Source: JANQRA01 sp035762545
Lineage (GTDB): Bacteria; Actinomycetota; Acidimicrobiia; Spongiisociales; ZC4RG35
Length of the DNA stretch: 20,961 bases
Assembly (NCBI GenBank): GCA_035762545.1
Contig: DASTOM010000033.1
Coordinates: 1 to 20,961, forward strand
Reading direction: 5' to 3'
The notes under the pieces were generated by a model that did no database searches, had not been told where the DNA came from, and saw only the letters and a list, made by a program, of their open reading frames with translations. Both the position numbers and the translations under genes were made by a program. Positions 1 through 8,272 of the stretch are shown piece after piece; the first letter of the stretch is position 1, and every line of letters begins with the position of its first letter.

Positions 1-140
1 AAGGAAACCTGTTCCACGACAACACGTGGGTGGTGGCATCAGGAATAGCCAAACCATTCAAATGGGCCAACCAACGAGTCACCTGGGACCAATGGCGCGG
101 CTACGGCCACGACACCCAAGGAACCTTCACGTATCGCTAG
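1..140 (+). CDS. C-terminal end of a probable right-handed beta-helix (pectate-lyase-fold) protein, partial
   Basis: An open frame enters from the left edge (first full codon at position 3) and ends at TAG 138-140, giving 45 residues. The end reads NLFHDNTW, then PFKWANQRVTWDQWRGYGHD, then TFTYR. An N-x-(F/Y) start, a short strand and a closing W-x-x-W-x-x-x-G-x-D pattern resemble the last coil of bacterial parallel beta-helix proteins, which are often secreted polysaccharide-binding or -cleaving proteins. Only the tail is present, so the family is an inference. Its stop lies inside the 3' end of the convergent flippase gene (14-base overlap). The adjoining sugar-related genes fit a surface-polysaccharide context. 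Confidence 0.5.
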   Translation, partial: GNLFHDNTWVVASGIAKPFKWANQRVTWDQWRGYGHDTQGTFTYR

Positions 141-1404
141 ATCTGCCCGACCTGTAGATCCTCGTCAGCTCGACTCGTTGGGCGATCAGGGCCGCTATGC
201 CGCTCACGAGGTCTGAGAGGGGCTTGGCCACCGCTCCGAGGAAGGCCGCGGACAACGCAGTGACCGGTTGGACGGAGTTGCCGATCGCCTGAGCCACCGT
301 GAGCCGACGCTCGGCGCGTGCGCCCACCAGCTCGGCTTGCATCGGTCGGGTCAACATCCACATCAGGTTCCCTGCCACCTGTAGCGCGACAAGACCATTG
401 ATGACGTAGGCGGTTGCGAAGAATTCGGTCAGCGGATTGAGGGGGCTGTCCCAGCCGAACACCGCGACATATGGAATCGTGAAGGCCACTGTGGCCCAGG
501 TGAACTTCCGTCGGAGATCGCGCGCCCGCCCCTCCGACCTCTCGCGACCCGCCTCCATCGCTCGCGGGCCGACCACGGATGCCAACCCCACTCCGAATAC
601 GAAGATCGGTTGGGCGACGACCCGGGCCGCCTCGGCATTTCCCATGGCCTCGGCTCCGGCTATGCCTGTTATCAGGAGCACTGTCACAAACGATGCGAGT
701 GGCGAGATCCCACCAGCGAAGACCAGCCATCGGCCCGACTGCCAAAGCTCGAAGAAGCGGGGCGAGCGGCCGGCTGGTGATTCCGACTCAGGATTGCGAT
801 CTGTCGACATCGTCAGGCCGACGAAGATCGAGACTCCATTTGCGATCGTGAGCGCTCCCAACGGGACCCACGGAGCCGGCACATCGAGGGCATGAAGGAC
901 AAACAGTGCTACGAGCGCCGACACGCAAAAGGTGCCCGAGATGAGCGCAGCCCGATGCGAGACCTTGGCCACGTGCATCATCCGGCGCACGTGATCTTGC
1001 AGCGGGGACAGGATGATTCCCGCCGCCGCGGTCACCGCCAGTGCCAGGACCGCCTCGGGCCTCACCGTGTCCGGGGTGAGGGCCGCCGCAATCAGAACAG
1101 CGGTCGATGCGATCACAGCGAGCGGCAGACCGGAGAAGACCGTCGACCTGAGCCAGGCAAGACGGTGGTCTTCCGGAAGACCCAAGGCCGCCGCCTCGGC
1201 AGGGAGGAGCGCTCCTTGGGCCGGAAGAACGGCTGCCAGGAACAGCGCCGACTGGAAGACGGCGAAAGCCCCGAGTTCGGCCGAAGTGAGATATCTGGTG
1301 GCATACGCCCCGACCACGAACGTGCCGAGCGAGGCCAGACCCGCATCCAGCAGACCGGCGCTGAGTCGGGCCACCTGCACCCCACGGCCTGAGGTACGAG
1401 ACAT
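127..1404 (-). CDS. Polysaccharide flippase-like integral membrane protein (MOP/Wzx type)
   Basis: This 425-residue protein is hydrophobic almost throughout, with about ten to twelve likely membrane segments and short polar loops. The N-terminal stretch GAYATRYLTSAELGAFAVFQ, at about residues 32-51, is the usual start of Wzx-like oligosaccharide exporters of the MOP superfamily, which move lipid-linked sugar units across the membrane. The ATG at 1404 follows GGAG at a normal distance (GAAGGAGTCAGATG), which fixes the start. It is the last gene of a three-gene minus-strand group after the epimerase, separated by 60 bases. The substrate cannot be told from sequence. The role as exporter rather than another polytopic protein is inferred from this pattern and the sugar-gene neighbours. 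Confidence 0.7.
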   Translation of the reverse strand: MSRTSGRGVQVARLSAGLLDAGLASLGTFVVGAYATRYLTSAELGAFAVFQSALFLAAVLPAQGALLPAEAAALGLPEDHRLAWLRSTVFSGLPLAVIASTAVLIAAALTPDTVRPEAVLALAVTAAAGIILSPLQDHVRRMMHVAKVSHRAALISGTFCVSALVALFVLHALDVPAPWVPLGALTIANGVSIFVGLTMSTDRNPESESPAGRSPRFFELWQSGRWLVFAGGISPLASFVTVLLITGIAGAEAMGNAEAARVVAQPIFVFGVGLASVVGPRAMEAGRERSEGRARDLRRKFTWATVAFTIPYVAVFGWDSPLNPLTEFFATAYVINGLVALQVAGNLMWMLTRPMQAELVGARAERRLTVAQAIGNSVQPVTALSAAFLGAVAKPLSDLVSGIAALIAQRVELTRIYRSGRSSDT

Positions 1405-1464
1405 CTGACTCCTTCGGGGAGGGACGGCCGAACCTAGACCATCAGCCGGTCGCGGAGACTGCGC

Positions 1465-2421
1465 TCACCTGCTGCCCAGCCACGCGGCATTCCGATAGAT
1501 CGGGGATGCCGGTTGGTCTACGAGCCCTGACGAGACGGCTGCTCTGACCTCCGCCAGACCCTGAGCGATGTCGTGGACCGTGCTGAAACCTGTCCTTGCC
1601 GCCCGGTCCACGGAAACCCGGTATGTCCGGCTGTCCGGGGCCGACTCCACGAAGTGGACCTCCAGACCCGGGTCCAGGTCGAGAGCCGTGTCGACCAGAT
1701 CGACGACGCGCAAGTTTTGATGTGACACGTTGAAGATGTTGGCACCTGCATCTGGCTGACGAAGGGCAAAGTGGATCAGGGCACGGGCCGCGTCGACGAC
1801 GTGCAGATAGGGCCTCCACTGCAACCCGTCGCCGTATACGGCGAGTTTGCGGTCTTGGGCCATCTTCATGCCGAATATGTTGACGACGAGGTCGAATCTC
1901 ATACGCGGGGATAGACCGAACAGCGTTCCGAACCGGAGGACAACGGGTCTCCACTGTCCGGTTGTCAGATTTGAGAGAGCCTCTTCGGCCGCGGCCTTCG
2001 ACTTGGCGTAATGAGACAGTGGATTGGTCGCAGAGTCCTCGTCGGCGAGGAAGTCGCCGTCTCCGTAGATAGAGGCTGTCGATGCGAAAACGAACCCGGC
2101 GCCGTTGGTGCGGGCAGCCACCGCCAGTCGCTCGGTGGCAACCGTGTTGACGGTCCGGGTCTTGGCCGGATCCAGGTCGGCAGACGGATCGTTCGATACC
2201 GCCGCGAGGTGCAGGATGGAGTCGACACCATCGACGAGCTCTTCTGTACCGTCCACCAGGAGATCTTCGAGTGTTCCCCGATGCAGCTCGATGTCATTCG
2301 GTAGGTGGTCGAGCCCGAAGAGCCCCGAGTCGAGAACCCTCACCACATGCCCCTCATCGAGGAGGGCCGGTACGAGAACAGAACCGAGGAAGCCTCCTCC
2401 GCCCGTGACGAGGAACCTCAG
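1465..2421 (-). CDS. NAD-dependent sugar-nucleotide epimerase/dehydratase (extended SDR)
   Basis: The protein has the Rossmann loop TGGGGFLG at residues 6-13, the ASTAS serine/threonine region near 113-117 and the catalytic YAKSK (Tyr138, Lys142). These define extended short-chain dehydrogenases that epimerise or dehydrate nucleotide sugars in the cytoplasm. The start is chosen at CTG 2421. This codon overlaps the aminotransferase stop as CTGA and sits five bases after AGGAG, and translation from it begins directly with the Rossmann strand (RFLVTGGGG). The only in-frame ATG upstream (2505) would add 28 residues without homology inside the previous gene. The length is then 318 residues, normal for the family. 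The exact sugar is not recognisable. It is probably translationally coupled to the aminotransferase. Confidence 0.85.
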   Translation of the reverse strand: MRFLVTGGGGFLGSVLVPALLDEGHVVRVLDSGLFGLDHLPNDIELHRGTLEDLLVDGTEELVDGVDSILHLAAVSNDPSADLDPAKTRTVNTVATERLAVAARTNGAGFVFASTASIYGDGDFLADEDSATNPLSHYAKSKAAAEEALSNLTTGQWRPVVLRFGTLFGLSPRMRFDLVVNIFGMKMAQDRKLAVYGDGLQWRPYLHVVDAARALIHFALRQPDAGANIFNVSHQNLRVVDLVDTALDLDPGLEVHFVESAPDSRTYRVSVDRAARTGFSTVHDIAQGLAEVRAAVSSGLVDQPASPIYRNAAWLGSR

Positions 2422-3539
2422 GACAGCTCCTTTTCGACCTGACGCAGAGCCTCCACGACTGTCTCCACCTGCCGGTCGGTCATGGTGGTGAAGAATGGAA
2501 GGCACAGCACACGTCTGCTGAGTTCCTCGGTTCGGGGGAGTGGCCGGTCGACGTAGTCCCGGAACAGTCGCTGCTCGTGGAGTGGCGGGTAGAAGTATCG
2601 GCGGGTCTCGATGCCCCGGCTTCCGAGCGACTCGATGACCTCGGTTTGCTTGCCGTACAACGCCTCCGGGAGGTACACGCTGAAGTCCTTGTAGGTGTGT
2701 TGGACCCCCTCCCGCTCCGGGATGGCGACGAAAGAGGTCTGGGAGGTGACAAGGTCGAGATAGCGGGCCGCGAGAGATCGGCGGGTGGACAGGATCTCGT
2801 CCAGTCGCCGGATATTGAACAGACCGACCGCGGCGTGGAGCTCGCTCATCTTGCCGTTCAACCCGGGGTACCAGGCGTCGTAATTCGCTTCGATTCCGTA
2901 GTTCCGCATCTTGCGGAGACGGTTGGCCAGATCCGGGTCCGAGGTGGTGACGGCGCCACCCTCAACCGCCACGAGGGCTTTTGTAGCCGAAAGCGAGAAC
3001 ACCTCTGCCGTGCCGAAGCCACCGACCGCCTTACCCCCATCTGACGACCCAAATGCGTGAGCCGCGTCGTATACCACAGCGGGGCGATTCGCCGGGCCGC
3101 TGACTACGGCCTCGATCTCAGCGGTTCGCGCCGGTAGTCCGAAGGTGTGGACCGGCATGACCGCCGCTACTTCGTTGCGTTTGACCACCTCGTCGAGGTC
3201 ATTCGTGTCCATGGTCAGGTCGTCATCGACATCGACGAATATCGGTCTTCCGCCCGCGTAGAGAATCGCCTGAGCAGATGCGGTGAAGGTGAAGCTGGGG
3301 ACGGCCACGAGCGCACCCGGCTGCAGGTCGAGAGCCTGAAGGACAAAGAGGAGACCCATCGTGCCCGACGAGGTCGTCACAGCCTGGGCACCACCTACGT
3401 ACTCGGAGACTTCGGATTCGAACTGCTCTACCAATGGGCCGAAATTGGTGATCCGACCCGACTTGAACGCACGGTCGAGATCTGAGATTAGGTCTGAGAC
3501 ATCGGGTAGATCGGGTTGGATCAGCGGGATCTTGTCCAC
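2418..3539 (-). CDS. DegT/DnrJ/EryC1/StrS-family sugar aminotransferase (PLP-dependent)
   Basis: This 373-residue protein shows the DegT family layout: an N-terminal GRITNFGPLVEQFE segment, the SSGTMGL cofactor loop near residues 57-63, VPSFTFTASAQAI, the PLP-contacting VYDAAHAFG (Asp158) and the Schiff-base lysine in SLSATKA (Lys187). The family transfers an amino group to keto-sugar nucleotides for surface glycans or antibiotics. The start is set at GTG 3539, preceded by GGAGGGG with four bases between; an upstream ATG at 3587 lacks such a site and adds an unrelated extension. It is the first gene of the aminotransferase-epimerase-flippase group. The amino sugar produced is unknown. Confidence 0.9.
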   Translation of the reverse strand: MDKIPLIQPDLPDVSDLISDLDRAFKSGRITNFGPLVEQFESEVSEYVGGAQAVTTSSGTMGLLFVLQALDLQPGALVAVPSFTFTASAQAILYAGGRPIFVDVDDDLTMDTNDLDEVVKRNEVAAVMPVHTFGLPARTAEIEAVVSGPANRPAVVYDAAHAFGSSDGGKAVGGFGTAEVFSLSATKALVAVEGGAVTTSDPDLANRLRKMRNYGIEANYDAWYPGLNGKMSELHAAVGLFNIRRLDEILSTRRSLAARYLDLVTSQTSFVAIPEREGVQHTYKDFSVYLPEALYGKQTEVIESLGSRGIETRRYFYPPLHEQRLFRDYVDRPLPRTEELSRRVLCLPFFTTMTDRQVETVVEALRQVEKELS

Positions 3540-3872
3540 GGTGCCCCTCCAAGAATGTTCACTAGGTCGTACTCGCTTTCGTATCAATGAGACATCTGGT
3601 CAGCTGGGTTCGCCATGGTGGCTGGCCTGTGGTGGACAATTCGGTCCCGATTGTGGCGGCACCGAATCGTTGCCTTCACAGTTGACGAGCAGTGAATGCT
3701 CAAACCCCGGTCGAACCCCTAGTGCGCCCAGTGCCCCTCGATGTGCTTCTGCCGGAAGGCTAGCACTGGATGATCCTTCGTCTACGGGAGGGTTGTGAAC
3801 CAGCGCGTTGGGACTAGTGCGTTGAGGAAAGTATCACTCGTCACCCAAATCGCATCGGCAGTTGGCCTTAAA
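3540..3872. other. Gene-free gap between the polysaccharide group and groEL
   Basis: No convincing gene is seen on either strand. Short open frames here lack ribosome sites and recognisable motifs. The part next to 3539 should carry the promoter of the minus-strand aminotransferase, but no clear -35/-10 pair could be picked out. A small imperfect direct repeat (GCGTTGGGA / GCGTTGAGG) lies near 3805-3825. Confidence 0.5.
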
Positions 3873-3902
3873 GAGAAAGGGACCCTAATGGGTCCCCTTC
3901 TC
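3873..3902 (-). terminator. Hairpin terminator downstream of groEL
   Basis: Thirteen-base arms with one mismatch (GAGAAAGGGACCC and GGGTCCCCTTCTC) flank a TAAT loop, 20 bases beyond the groEL stop. Read on the minus strand, the hairpin ends in a pyrimidine-rich run (CCCTTTCTCTTTAA), as expected for an intrinsic terminator of the groESL transcript. Confidence 0.8.
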
Positions 3903-3921
3903 GTTCGCAGACGGTAGTGGG

Positions 3922-5556
3922 CTAGAAGTCCATGCCTCCGCCGTCGTGACCATGACCGCCACCCATAGCTGGAGCATCCTCAGGATGCTCGGCAACCAGC
4001 GCCTCGGTGGTGAGGAGCAGTGCAGCGATCGAGGCCGAGTTCTGCAACGTGGAACGAGTCACCTTGGCCGGGTCGATGACACCGGCTGCCAGTAGATCCT
4101 CGTAAACGCCCGTCGCGGCGTTGAAGCCGTTGGCACCGTCCTTGGACCGGACCTGCTCGACGACCACCCCGCCCTCAAACCCGGCGTTCACCGCGATCTG
4201 ACGCAGCGGCTCTTCCATCGCCTTCTTGACGATGTTGCGTCCGGCCTTCTCGTCGTCGGATCCGCCACGGACCTTCTCGACGGCAGCCTGGGCGCGCAAG
4301 AGAGCAACTCCACCACCCGGGACGACACCCTCTTCGACGGCGGCACGGGCCGCCTGGACCGCGTCTTCGATGCGGTGCTTCTTCTCCTTGAGCTCCACCT
4401 CGGTGGCAGCTCCGGCCTTGATGACCACGACACCACCCGACAGCTTTGCGAGACGCTCTTGCAGCTTCTCACGGTCCCAATCGGAGTCGGTGTTCTCGAT
4501 CTCACGCTCGATCTGGACGATGCGAGCCTTGACATCGGCCTCGGAACCGCCACCATCGATGATCGTGGTGTTGTCCTTGGCGATGACCACCTTGCGGGCC
4601 CGACCGAGCAGCTCGGTGCTGACGTTCTCCAGCTTGAGACCGACTTCCTCGGAGATCACGGTGCCACCGGTGAGGATTGCGATGTCCTGAAGCATCGCCT
4701 TGCGACGCTCGCCAAAGCCGGGGGCCTTGACGGCGATCGAGCTGAACGTGCCACGGATCTTGTTCACCACGAGGGTGGCCAGGGCTTCACCCTCGACATC
4801 CTCGGCGATGACCAACACACCCTTACCCGTCTGCATCACCTTCTCGAGAACCGGGACCAGGTCGTTGACCGAAGTGATCTTCTGGTTGGCGATCAGGATG
4901 AACGGGTCGTCGAGAACGGCTTCCTGACGATCGGGATCAGTGATGAAGTACGGCGAGATGTAGCCCTTGTCGAACTGCATGCCCTCCGTGAACTCGAGCT
5001 CGAGACCGAAGGTCTGGCCCTCTTCGACGGTGATGACGCCGTCCTTGCCGACACGATCCATGGCGTCGGCGATCACCTCACCGATGCTGGAGTCGTTGTT
5101 GGCCGAGATCGACGCAACATGGGCGATCTCCTCGGTGGTCTCGATGTCACGAGACATATCGCCGATCGCTTTCACGGCTGCCTCGACACCGGCCTCGATG
5201 CCACGCTTGAGCTCCATGGGATTGGCGCCGGCGGCCACCTGACGGAGACCTTCCTTGACCATTGCCTGGGCGAGAACGGTGGCGGTGGTGGTGCCATCGC
5301 CGGCGACGTTGTCAGTCTTGTTGGCGACTTCATAAGCGAGCTTGGCGCCCATGTTCTCGTACGGGTCCTCGAGCTCGATCTCCTTGGCGATGGTCACACC
5401 ATCGTTGGTGATCGTGGGAGCACCCCACTTCTTCTCGAGGACGACGTTGCGGCCCTTGGGACCGAGCGTCACCTTCACGGTATCGGCGAGCTTGTCTACA
5501 CCCGCCTGGAGACCCTTGCGCGCCTCCTCGTTGAAGCGAAGATCCTTCGCTGCCAT
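3922..5556 (-). CDS. groEL: Chaperonin GroEL (60 kDa, Cpn60)
   Basis: The 544-residue protein is full length for the family. It begins MAAKDLRFNEEARKG and has the ATP-binding GDGTTT at residues 86-91, TLGPKGRNVVLEK near 30-42 and a late VVPGGGVALL. It folds proteins as a double heptameric ring with GroES in the cytoplasm. The C-terminus is GGHGHDGGGMDF: it combines a short Gly/His stretch, as in actinobacterial GroEL1 tails, with the Gly-Gly-Met style of GroEL2. It lies 15 bases after groES and shares its promoter and CIRCE control. A hairpin terminator follows. Whether a second groEL copy exists elsewhere cannot be seen here. Confidence 0.98.
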   Translation of the reverse strand: MAAKDLRFNEEARKGLQAGVDKLADTVKVTLGPKGRNVVLEKKWGAPTITNDGVTIAKEIELEDPYENMGAKLAYEVANKTDNVAGDGTTTATVLAQAMVKEGLRQVAAGANPMELKRGIEAGVEAAVKAIGDMSRDIETTEEIAHVASISANNDSSIGEVIADAMDRVGKDGVITVEEGQTFGLELEFTEGMQFDKGYISPYFITDPDRQEAVLDDPFILIANQKITSVNDLVPVLEKVMQTGKGVLVIAEDVEGEALATLVVNKIRGTFSSIAVKAPGFGERRKAMLQDIAILTGGTVISEEVGLKLENVSTELLGRARKVVIAKDNTTIIDGGGSEADVKARIVQIEREIENTDSDWDREKLQERLAKLSGGVVVIKAGAATEVELKEKKHRIEDAVQAARAAVEEGVVPGGGVALLRAQAAVEKVRGGSDDEKAGRNIVKKAMEEPLRQIAVNAGFEGGVVVEQVRSKDGANGFNAATGVYEDLLAAGVIDPAKVTRSTLQNSASIAALLLTTEALVAEHPEDAPAMGGGHGHDGGGMDF

Positions 5557-5571
5557 ATCTACTCAGCTCCT

Positions 5572-5862
5572 CTAGTTGACGATGGCCAGAATGTCGCGCT
5601 CGCTCAGTACCAGGTATTCACCTGCGTCGAGCTTGACCTCGGTGCCGGCGAACTTCGAATAGAGGACCTTGTCCCCCACCGACACGTCCATGGCAATACG
5701 CTCGCCATCGTCGTCACGGGCACCCGGGCCCACGGCGATGACTTCTCCTACTTGCGGCTTCTCCTTGGCGGTGTCGGGGATGACCAGACCCGACGGGGTG
5801 CGGGATTCCGCATCCTCCGTGGGCGAGACCACTACCCGGTCGCCGAGTGGCTGAAGCTTCAT
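5572..5862 (-). CDS. groES: Co-chaperonin GroES (10 kDa, Cpn10)
   Basis: The 96-residue protein starts MKLQPLGDRVVVSPTEDAES and contains the GroEL-binding mobile loop (residues about 15-33, SRTPSGLVIPDTAKEKPQ), then GEVIAVGPG and the closing LVLSERDILAIVN. It caps the GroEL ring. The ATG at 5862 follows AAGGAGGAG at six bases; an upstream ATG at 5883 would place seven extra residues over that ribosome site and is rejected. It is the first gene of the groES-groEL pair, with two CIRCE operators 92 to 152 bases upstream. A palindrome GGGCATTTGCCC (5937-5948) lies in the probable leader. Confidence 0.97.
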   Translation of the reverse strand: MKLQPLGDRVVVSPTEDAESRTPSGLVIPDTAKEKPQVGEVIAVGPGARDDDGERIAMDVSVGDKVLYSKFAGTEVKLDAGEYLVLSERDILAIVN

Positions 5863-5954
5863 ACGTAGCTCCTCCTTGAGCATCTACGTGTGCTTACTTG
5901 CGGGAGCCTGGCACCCGAATATCAACCATCGGGGACCGGGCATTTGCCCGACTG

Positions 5955-5981
5955 TTAGCACTCTCATCTAACGAGTGCCAG
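5955..5981 (-). promoter_or_regulatory. CIRCE operator, proximal copy
   Basis: TTAGCACTC, nine bases, then GAGTGCCAG. This matches the CIRCE consensus TTAGCACTC-N9-GAGTGCTAA at 16 of 18 arm positions. HrcA binds CIRCE to repress chaperonin genes until heat or misfolding inactivates it. Confidence 0.92.
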
Positions 5982-5987
5982 AGAAAT

Positions 5988-6014
5988 GTAGCACTCTCGG
6001 CCAGAGAGTGCTAA
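5988..6014 (-). promoter_or_regulatory. CIRCE operator, distal copy
   Basis: GTAGCACTC, nine bases, then GAGTGCTAA, matching 17 of 18 consensus arm positions. It starts 33 bases from the proximal copy, close to three helical turns, so two HrcA dimers could sit on roughly the same face of the DNA. The groESL promoter should overlap these operators, but no clean -35/-10 pair was assigned. Confidence 0.92.
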
Positions 6015-6093
6015 ATCGAACCTGAGCGCATGTCGCTCACATTTACTGAGGAGTAACCCACGGATCAGGCTCAGCGCTGTCGGGAACCCCGCC

Positions 6094-7104
6094 CTAGGAA
6101 CCCAGTACCAGCGAGGGGTTGACGTTCTCGGCCCAGTCAGTGAGCCGGCCACGCGACAGCCAGTGGGCGGCGGCGACGCCGATCATGGCGGCGTTGTCGG
6201 TGCACAGTATCGGGTCGGGAAGCGCCAGCCTCACACCTCGCTTGTCCGCCTCGTCGGCAAACCGGTGACGGAGTCGACGGTTTGCCAGCACGCCACCGCC
6301 ACCGCCCACCACCCGGGCTCCGGTGGCGTCTACGGCGGCGAACGTCTTGTCGACGAGCACGTCGACGATCGCCTCCTGCACCGAGGCGGCGACATCAGCC
6401 AGTGGAGGAAGGTCACCCGCAGCCGAGGCCTTGTCGATGTAGGTCACCACGGACGTCTTCAGACCGGAGAATGAGAAGTGGTAAGGCCGATCGGCGAGGG
6501 CACGGGGGAAATCCACCGCCGCGGCGTCGCCACCGTCTGAGGCCCGGTCGATCGCCGGGCCGCCGGGGAACCCGAGCCCCATGACCCTGGCGAGCTTGTC
6601 GAAGGCCTCACCGGCTGCGTCGTCGATGGTGTGGCCCAGAGTCTCGTACTCACCCCAGTCTGCAACGTGGACGATCTGTGAGTGCCCTCCGGAGGCGAGC
6701 AGTACGACTGCAGGTGGCTGGAACTCGTCGTGGAACTGGAGCCGTGGTGCCATCAGATGACCCTCCATGTGGTCGACGCTGACGAACGGCAGCTGTCGAG
6801 CCCATGCGGTTGCCTTGGCGAAGGAATGGCCGACCAGGAGTGCTCCCACCAGACCCGGACCGGCCGTGGCGGCCACCCCGTCGAGATCGGATGGATGAAC
6901 CCCGGCATCGGTCAGTGCTTTGTGAGTGAGGGAACGAATCGCCTCGACGTGGGCCCGTGCTGCGACCTCGGGCACGACACCACCGAATCGGGCGTGCAGG
7001 TCGACCTGGGAGGACAACACGTTGGAGAGGGCCTCGGTGCCCCGGACCACCGCCACTGCGGTCTCATCGCAACTCGTCTCGAATGCGAGGATCGTCGGGT
7101 TCAT
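6094..7104 (-). CDS. tsaD: tRNA threonylcarbamoyladenosine (t6A) transferase TsaD
   Basis: The 336-residue protein starts MNPTILAFETSCDETAVAVV, the standard Kae1/TsaD N-terminus. It has the metal-binding HMEGH (His112, His116), SGGHSQ, GGGGVLANRRLR and CTDNAAMIG near the C-terminus. With TsaB and TsaE it moves the threonylcarbamoyl group onto A37 of ANN-decoding tRNAs. The ATG at 7104 overlaps the rimI stop as ATGA and is preceded by GGAGG; a longer frame to 7149 adds unrelated residues. It closes the run of overlapping genes, and groES starts 231 bases downstream with its own operators. No obvious terminator lies between, so some read-through into groESL is possible. Confidence 0.96.
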   Translation of the reverse strand: MNPTILAFETSCDETAVAVVRGTEALSNVLSSQVDLHARFGGVVPEVAARAHVEAIRSLTHKALTDAGVHPSDLDGVAATAGPGLVGALLVGHSFAKATAWARQLPFVSVDHMEGHLMAPRLQFHDEFQPPAVVLLASGGHSQIVHVADWGEYETLGHTIDDAAGEAFDKLARVMGLGFPGGPAIDRASDGGDAAAVDFPRALADRPYHFSFSGLKTSVVTYIDKASAAGDLPPLADVAASVQEAIVDVLVDKTFAAVDATGARVVGGGGGVLANRRLRHRFADEADKRGVRLALPDPILCTDNAAMIGVAAAHWLSRGRLTDWAENVNPSLVLGS

Positions 7105-7565
7105 CGCAGGGCCTCCAGGTATTCGGGGCGATCGATGTCGTGCACCCACAGGATCAAGGCGTCCTCGTCCCCGTAGTACCCGGGACGAACCCCCACCGGG
7201 GCCAGGCCGAGACCGGCGTACAAGGACCGTGCCGCTTCGTTCGACGACCGCACCTCGAGAGTGAGGTGCCGCGCCCCATCAGCCACGGCACGATCTGCCA
7301 GGGCGACCATCAGGTCACGGCCCAGTCCGTGACGCCGGTACGAAGGTGCAACCAGGAGATTGGTCACGTGTGCCTCCTCACCCACGATCATGACTCCACA
7401 GAAGCCGGCCACCACATCCCCGTCGAGAGCGATGAGATAGATCCGGTTCTCGGCGATGAGCTCGTCTCGGAACACTCTCTCGGACCACGGCTTCGGCTGA
7501 TTGGCCTGTTCGAGGGTGACGACTCCGCTCAGGTCGCCCGGCTCCATCGGGCGGATCTCGATCAC
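7101..7565 (-). CDS. rimI: Ribosomal-protein-S18-alanine N-acetyltransferase RimI (GNAT family)
   Basis: The protein of about 154 residues has the GNAT acetyl-CoA loop RRHGLG, preceded by the strand HVTNLLVAPSYR, and the late LEVRSSNEAARSLYAGLG and GYYGDEDALI patterns typical of RimI. It acetylates the N-terminus of ribosomal protein S18 and possibly other proteins. Lying between tsaB and tsaD is its usual place in actinobacteria. The start is uncertain. GTG 7565 overlaps the tsaB stop as GTGA, like other junctions in this operon, and has GGGGA upstream. GTG 7577 would add four residues but sits only two bases from its purine run. The 7565 start is preferred. Confidence 0.88.
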   Translation of the reverse strand: MIEIRPMEPGDLSGVVTLEQANQPKPWSERVFRDELIAENRIYLIALDGDVVAGFCGVMIVGEEAHVTNLLVAPSYRRHGLGRDLMVALADRAVADGARHLTLEVRSSNEAARSLYAGLGLAPVGVRPGYYGDEDALILWVHDIDRPEYLEALR

Positions 7566-8272
7566 TGCCGTCCCCACGGCCCCTCCTGACGCAGCTTCTC
7601 CCAGTTGATGGTCACATCCGGCTCCCGCATGTAGAGGGGCCGTATGTCGTCAGGCGGCGGGTACTCGTCCCGCTCGTACTTGCCGGCGCCGATCTCGGCA
7701 AGGGCCACGGCGTACGGGAAACGGGGTCGCCCCGTCTTGACATGGTGCATCCCCAGGAAGAAGCCGTCAGGCAGGGCATCCACCTCGCCGACGACCAGGC
7801 TGTGGTCGGCAGTCGAGTCCAGCGCCGCCAACAACTCTTCCGGGGTCATCAGCTCGGTGTTCGACTCGCGCACCACACCACCCGGCACCGGGCGGTACCG
7901 GGCCACGGCGAACTCGCCCCGCCGGGCATCGACGATCGCCCAGACCATGCGGTGGCCGGTCTTCGCTTCGAGGGCGAGCGCATCGACAGAGACGGCGGGG
8001 ATGATCGGAATCCCGAAGGCAGCAGCGAGTCCCTGAGCTGTGGCCAGCCCGACCCGGATCCCCGTATAGAGCCCGGGACCGATATCGACCACGACGGCGT
8101 CGAGGTCCTCCGGCGACCACCCGACCTGATCGAAACAGAAGTCGATGGCCGGTACGAGGAACCCGGCGTGCCCGACCCGGTCGATGCGGGAGGCGGCAGC
8201 CAGGGTGCGGCGGTCCTCGACGACGGCAACCGAGGACCCCGGGGTCGACGTCTCGATGGCGAGGAGCTTCAC
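7562..8272 (-). CDS. tsaB: t6A biosynthesis protein TsaB
   Basis: The 236-residue protein starts MKLLAIETSTPGSSVAVVED and has VVDIGPGLYTGIRVGLATAQGLA near residues 86-108, the signature of TsaB, an ASKHA-fold relative of TsaD without the catalytic metal site. It scaffolds the TsaD-TsaB-TsaE complex for t6A synthesis. The GTG start at 8272 overlaps the tsaE stop as GTGA, and its own stop overlaps rimI. Length is normal for the family. The C-terminal part (LYMREPDVTINWEKLRQEG) carries the conserved YxRxPDV pattern seen in many actinobacterial TsaB proteins. Confidence 0.94.
   Translation of the reverse strand: MKLLAIETSTPGSSVAVVEDRRTLAAASRIDRVGHAGFLVPAIDFCFDQVGWSPEDLDAVVVDIGPGLYTGIRVGLATAQGLAAAFGIPIIPAVSVDALALEAKTGHRMVWAIVDARRGEFAVARYRPVPGGVVRESNTELMTPEELLAALDSTADHSLVVGEVDALPDGFFLGMHHVKTGRPRFPYAVALAEIGAGKYERDEYPPPDDIRPLYMREPDVTINWEKLRQEGPWGRQ

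Noticed and set aside
3361..3798. A 145-residue + strand frame spanning the aminotransferase start and the adjacent gap
   Set aside because: Its first part is antisense to the aminotransferase, and the rest has no ribosome site or family pattern.
4375..5868. A 497-residue open frame on the + strand antisense to groEL and groES
   Set aside because: It mirrors the codon pattern of the true genes, has no ribosome site or family motif, and the minus-strand proteins are unmistakable.
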